Assembly: GCF_004217115.1 (NCBI RefSeq)
Contig: NZ_SHKN01000001.1
Span: forward strand, 1,739,781 to 1,803,780
Direction: 5' to 3'
DNA: 64,000 nucleotides
Source of the DNA: Ancylomarina subtilis
GTDB lineage: Bacteria > Bacteroidota > Bacteroidia > Bacteroidales > Marinifilaceae
Position numbers and translations under genes: made by a program. The notes under the pieces were generated by a model, which was given only the letters and a program-made list of their open reading frames with translations, made no database searches and was not told where the DNA came from. Shown one piece after another: positions 61,236-64,000 of this stretch (position 1 is its first letter; every line of letters starts with the position of its first letter).

Positions 61236-62456
61236 ATGATTAGACCCACACGCATTGGGGTACTTCGGGAAACCAAGACCCCACCAGACAGACGAGTTGC
61301 TATTACGCCTCAGCAAGGCCTGAACATTTTAAAATCACATCCCAACATAAGCATCTTTATTCAACCCAGTGATATCCGCTGCTATACCGATGCAGAATAC
61401 CGAAAAGCCGGTTTCTTTTTAACAGAAGACTTACGCGAATGTGATATCCTTATTGGGGTTAAAGAAGTCAGTATTCCGACCCTTATCCCCAACAAAAGAT
61501 ACCTCTTCTTCTCTCATACCGCCAAAGAACAAGCTCATAACAGGAAACTCCTTCAGGAGATTTTAAAACGCAATATCACGCTCATCGATTACGAATATCT
61601 TTGCGACCCCAATGGCAAGCGAGTTGTCGCCTTTGGTTACTGGGCTGGTGTAGTCGGTGCTTACAAAGCATTACGTGCACGAGGTATGCGGACCGATTCC
61701 TTTGACTTACCTCCTGCCCGAACGTGCGAAAATATGGATGAGATGTATGCTCACCTGAGAAAAGTACAATTGCGCCCCATTAAAATATTGGTTACTGGTG
61801 GAGGACGTGTGGCCAAAGGAGCTATGCAAACAATACAGGTATTGAATATTCGTGAAGTTACCCCACATGAATTTCTTAATCAGGATTTTAATGAACCTGT
61901 GGTTTGCCGTTTGGATCCGGAACACTACGTTGAGAGAATAGACGGGGAAGCGTTTGATTTAAAGCACTTTTACGCGCACCCTCAAATGTATAAATCCAGT
62001 TTTAAACCATTTACTAAGGTAACAGACCTGCTTATAACCTGCCATTATTGGGATCCGGAATCGCCAAAGTTTATGACTCCTGAAGATTATAAAGAGGAGG
62101 ATTTCCGAATTTCTGTAATCGCCGATGTCAGTTGTGATTTAAACGGACCTATTCCCTCTACGATAAGGACTTCAACCATTGCCAATTCATTTTATGGCTA
62201 CGATCGGTTTACAGGAGAAGAGGCAATCCCATTTGTCGACAAAAGAAATGTAACGGTGATGGCTGTGGATAATCTGCCAGGAGAATTGCCTCGGGAATCA
62301 TCGGATGATTTTTGTCAGGCTCTTTCCGAACACGTCTTTCCTGCTCTTTTAGGAGACACCGACGATGACATCATCGAAAAAGCCTGTATTACAAAGGATG
62401 GACAGCTCACGCCAACCTTTAGCTACTTGCAAGATTACGTTTACAAATCAGAATAA
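61236..62456 (+). CDS. Saccharopine dehydrogenase/alanine dehydrogenase N-terminal-family oxidoreductase
   Basis: The 406-residue protein begins RIGVLRETKTPPDRRVAITPQQ, the AlaDh/PNT N-terminal motif in the form found in lysine-forming saccharopine dehydrogenases (LYS1/AASS type). Later it has RPIKILVTGGGRVAKGAMQTI (nucleotide turn), the substrate segment SVIADVSCDLNGPIPSTIRTSTIANSFYGYD and VMAVDNLPGELPRESSDDF. It would interconvert saccharopine and lysine plus 2-oxoglutarate with NAD(H), or an analogous reaction. No partner lysine gene is next to it. Its start lies 150 bases from the 5' end of divergent tmRNA. Confidence 0.85.
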   Translation: MIRPTRIGVLRETKTPPDRRVAITPQQGLNILKSHPNISIFIQPSDIRCYTDAEYRKAGFFLTEDLRECDILIGVKEVSIPTLIPNKRYLFFSHTAKEQAHNRKLLQEILKRNITLIDYEYLCDPNGKRVVAFGYWAGVVGAYKALRARGMRTDSFDLPPARTCENMDEMYAHLRKVQLRPIKILVTGGGRVAKGAMQTIQVLNIREVTPHEFLNQDFNEPVVCRLDPEHYVERIDGEAFDLKHFYAHPQMYKSSFKPFTKVTDLLITCHYWDPESPKFMTPEDYKEEDFRISVIADVSCDLNGPIPSTIRTSTIANSFYGYDRFTGEEAIPFVDKRNVTVMAVDNLPGELPRESSDDFCQALSEHVFPALLGDTDDDIIEKACITKDGQLTPTFSYLQDYVYKSE

Positions 62457-62498
62457 AAAAGAGAACGCCCGATCCTATCCAGATCGGGCGTTCTTTTA
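62455..62498. terminator. Bidirectional terminator between saccharopine dehydrogenase-like and rpe genes
   Basis: The perfect 13-bp stem AGAACGCCCGATC/GATCGGGCGTTCT (62462-62474 with 62482-62494) is flanked by A-runs and T-runs, serving both convergent genes. Confidence 0.92.
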
Positions 62499-62518
62499 TT
62501 TTTTGTTTCAAATACAAC

Positions 62519-63169
62519 CTATAATTGCTTTAAATCAGCAATTGTTTGTGTTGGATTCTCCGAATTGAAAACAAAACTACCAGCAACCAAAGCATCAGCT
62601 CCGGCTTCAACCAATTTTTTACCCGTCTCCAGATTCACACCGCCATCAATTTCAATGATAAGCTCTGTCTTTTTTTCAGCGACTAAGGCTTTCAGTTTCT
62701 CAATTTTTGAATAGGTATTCTCAATAAAACTTTGTCCTCCAAAACCAGGATTCACACTCATCAAAAGAACCAAATCGATATCCTGAATGATATCTTCAAG
62801 AACAGAAACAGGCGTGTGCGGATTAAGAGAAACCCCTGCTTTCATACCGTGAGAATGAATATTCTGAACCGTGCGGTGTAAGTGGGTGCAAGCTTCGTAA
62901 TGAACCGTTAAAAGATCAGAACCAGCCTTTTTGAAAGCCTCGATATAACGATCTGGATCAACAATCATCAAATGAACATCAAGAGGTTTGGTTGCAATCT
63001 TGCTGATTTGCTCAACCACTGGAAGTCCATAGGAAATATTTGGAACGAAAACGCCGTCCATAATATCAAGATGAAACCAATCGGCTTCACTCTTGTTTAC
63101 CATTTCAACATCGGCTTTCAAATTCATGAAATCGGCCGCTAATAATGAGGGAGATATTAATGTTTGCAT
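62519..63169 (-). CDS. rpe: Ribulose-phosphate 3-epimerase
   Basis: The 216-residue TIM-barrel enzyme interconverts ribulose 5-phosphate and xylulose 5-phosphate. Motifs: PSLLAADFMNLKADVEMVNKSEADWFHLDIMDGVFVPNIS (metal residues H and D), LDVHLMIVDPDRY, VLLMSVNPGFGGQSFIENTYSKI and IEIDGGVNLETG plus GADALVAGSFVF (phosphate loop). Length is normal. It follows the sigma factor gene after a terminator, with its own promoter. Confidence 0.96.
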   Translation of the reverse strand: MQTLISPSLLAADFMNLKADVEMVNKSEADWFHLDIMDGVFVPNISYGLPVVEQISKIATKPLDVHLMIVDPDRYIEAFKKAGSDLLTVHYEACTHLHRTVQNIHSHGMKAGVSLNPHTPVSVLEDIIQDIDLVLLMSVNPGFGGQSFIENTYSKIEKLKALVAEKKTELIIEIDGGVNLETGKKLVEAGADALVAGSFVFNSENPTQTIADLKQL

Positions 63170-63199
63170 CTGTTTAAGGGGCTTTTAATTGTTTTGCTG

Positions 63200-63207
63200 C
63201 AAAGATA
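63200..63207 (-). promoter_or_regulatory. Predicted rpe promoter -7 element
   Basis: TATCTTTG on the minus strand, an exact TAnnTTTG match, lies 31 bases before the rpe ATG. No clear -33 element. Confidence 0.5.
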
Positions 63208-63263
63208 TAAGAAATCGCTCAACTTATCTTTCTAAATTACTTTTTGCCTGAAAATTTGATCAA

Positions 63264-63302
63264 CAAAAAAAGCGTACATGCATTGTTGAAAACAGTACGC
63301 TT
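63264..63302 (-). terminator. Terminator of the sigma factor gene
   Basis: The 8-bp stem AAGCGTAC/GTACGCTT (63270-63277 with 63295-63302) followed by seven U on the minus strand lies 32 bases after the sigma factor stop. Confidence 0.8.
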
Positions 63303-63333
63303 CGTAAAAATCTTTATTTAACTTCTAACTAAT

Positions 63334-64000
63334 CTAACCCAGATAGGTTTTGAGAATCTTCGATCGGAAAGTCGATTTCATTTTCCTAATGGCCTTTTCT
63401 TTGATCTGACGTACACGTTCGCGAGTCAGATCAAACTCCTTACCAATTTCTTCAAGCGAGCAAGGAGGATTCCCCTTTAAACCAAAATACATCCGGATAA
63501 TTGTGGCTTCTCTATTGGATAAAGTTGACAAAGAACGTTCAATCTCAATAATCAGGGAATCTCTCAATAAAGTCTTATCAGGTCCCACTTCATCGGTACT
63601 TAAAAGAATATCATACAAGGTATTATCTTCTTCCGAATTGATTGGTGCATCCATCGAAATCTGGCGCCCCGAAGCCTTAATCGCTTCCTTCACATCTTTG
63701 GGACTCATATCCAAAACATTAGCAATCTCATCAGGAGAAGGTTCTCGCTGATATTCCTGCTCAAGCTGAGCCAGAGTTTTGCTAATTTTATTTATCGAAC
63801 CAATCTTATTGAGGGGTAATCGAACAATACGAGACTGTTCTGCCAGTGCTTGCAATAAGGATTGACGAATCCACCATACGGCATAAGAAATAAACTTAAA
63901 TCCACGGGTTTCATCAAATCTCTGGGCTGCCTTTATTAAACCTAAATTGCCTTCATTAATTAAATCAGACAAACTCAGCCCCTGATTTTGATATTGCTTC
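63334..64000 (-). CDS. rpoD: Primary RNA polymerase sigma factor (RpoD/SigA), 5' truncated by window edge
   Basis: The visible 221 codons run from [62 protein letters not shown] (regions 2.1-2.4) through region 3 ([20 protein letters not shown]) to region 4 ([15 protein letters not shown]...[29 protein letters not shown]). The reading continues to base 64000; an apparent TTG start near 63972 lies inside region 2 and is not real. This is the housekeeping sigma factor that reads the TAnnTTTG promoters found in this window. Bacteroidota versions are short, lacking most of region 1.1. Confidence 0.95.
   Translation of the reverse strand, partial: KQYQNQGLSLSDLINEGNLGLIKAAQRFDETRGFKFISYAVWWIRQSLLQALAEQSRIVRLPLNKIGSINKISKTLAQLEQEYQREPSPDEIANVLDMSPKDVKEAIKASGRQISMDAPINSEEDNTLYDILLSTDEVGPDKTLLRDSLIIEIERSLSTLSNREATIIRMYFGLKGNPPCSLEEIGKEFDLTRERVRQIKEKAIRKMKSTFRSKILKTYLG

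Noticed and set aside
1-64000. CRISPR array, prophage, IS element or integron
   Set aside because: No regular direct repeats with spacers, transposase, integrase or phage structural genes were found on either strand.

Overview
The window is AT-rich bacterial chromosome and almost certainly comes from a Bacteroidota (an anaerobic or facultative, probably marine or gut-type Marinilabiliales/Bacteroidales relative; the genus is a guess). The signs are a tmRNA tag reading GENNYALAA, promoters of the Bacteroidota type (-7 element TAnnTTTG), very few Shine-Dalgarno sequences, a TamL-type Omp85 lipoprotein, AcnB aconitase, a BlaI/M56-TonB pair and a 19-haem cytochrome. Both ends cut genes: ilvN at the left and a primary sigma factor at the right. 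I saw no prophage, insertion sequence, CRISPR array, rRNA or tRNA.

Layout. 1-4413 (minus) is a branched-chain amino acid operon, promoter > leader peptide 1 > terminator 1 > leader peptide 2 > terminator 2 > ilvD > ilvB > ilvN. The two leader peptides are rich in Ile/Val/Leu, each followed by an intrinsic terminator: a tandem attenuator. 4705-9886 carries a long KamA-like radical SAM protein and a 19-haem c-type cytochrome fused to a membrane cytochrome b. 10086-19463 holds a transglutaminase-like protein, a DPP IV-type prolyl dipeptidase, a glycyl radical trans-4-hydroxyproline dehydratase (HypD type) with its activase, an ElaA acetyltransferase and an MFS carrier; together these fit use of proline/hydroxyproline-rich peptides. 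19696-23628 holds NfeD, MgtC, a methyltransferase and a YeeZ-like reductase.

23749-27136 is the most novel part. A PAS-LuxR regulator is divergent from a LuxI/FeeM-fold acyltransferase-like gene and a ThiF-type adenylyltransferase. Two nearly identical 25-base sites with a 20-base dyad (AACTAC-N8-GTAGTT) lie at promoter distance, one before the acyltransferase and one just after thiF, where it would drive a roughly 165-base transcript with tiny ORFs and a hairpin. It looks like an undescribed signalling or small-molecule circuit.

27253-42576 is mostly housekeeping: AcnB, a sodium:amino-acid symporter, class II aldolase, TamL, a SpoU methyltransferase, TrkH/TrkA potassium uptake, ComEC, peptide deformylase and RuvX. 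42957-50242 is a tripartite RND efflux operon whose TolC protein carries an extra N-terminal substrate-binding-protein-like domain, then DoxX. 50243-53743 has duplicated terminators around degenerate repeats, an FKBP lipoprotein, and a BlaI/M56 pair behind three 21-base operator units; the M56 protein is a FecR/carboxypeptidase-regulatory/TonB chimera. 53822-56598 holds a beta-propeller protein broken by an in-frame stop and an ECF sigma operon with three small membrane proteins. 56653-64000 holds a FUSC protein, a GNAT-nitrilase fusion, tmRNA, a saccharopine-dehydrogenase-like enzyme, ribulose-phosphate epimerase and the sigma factor.
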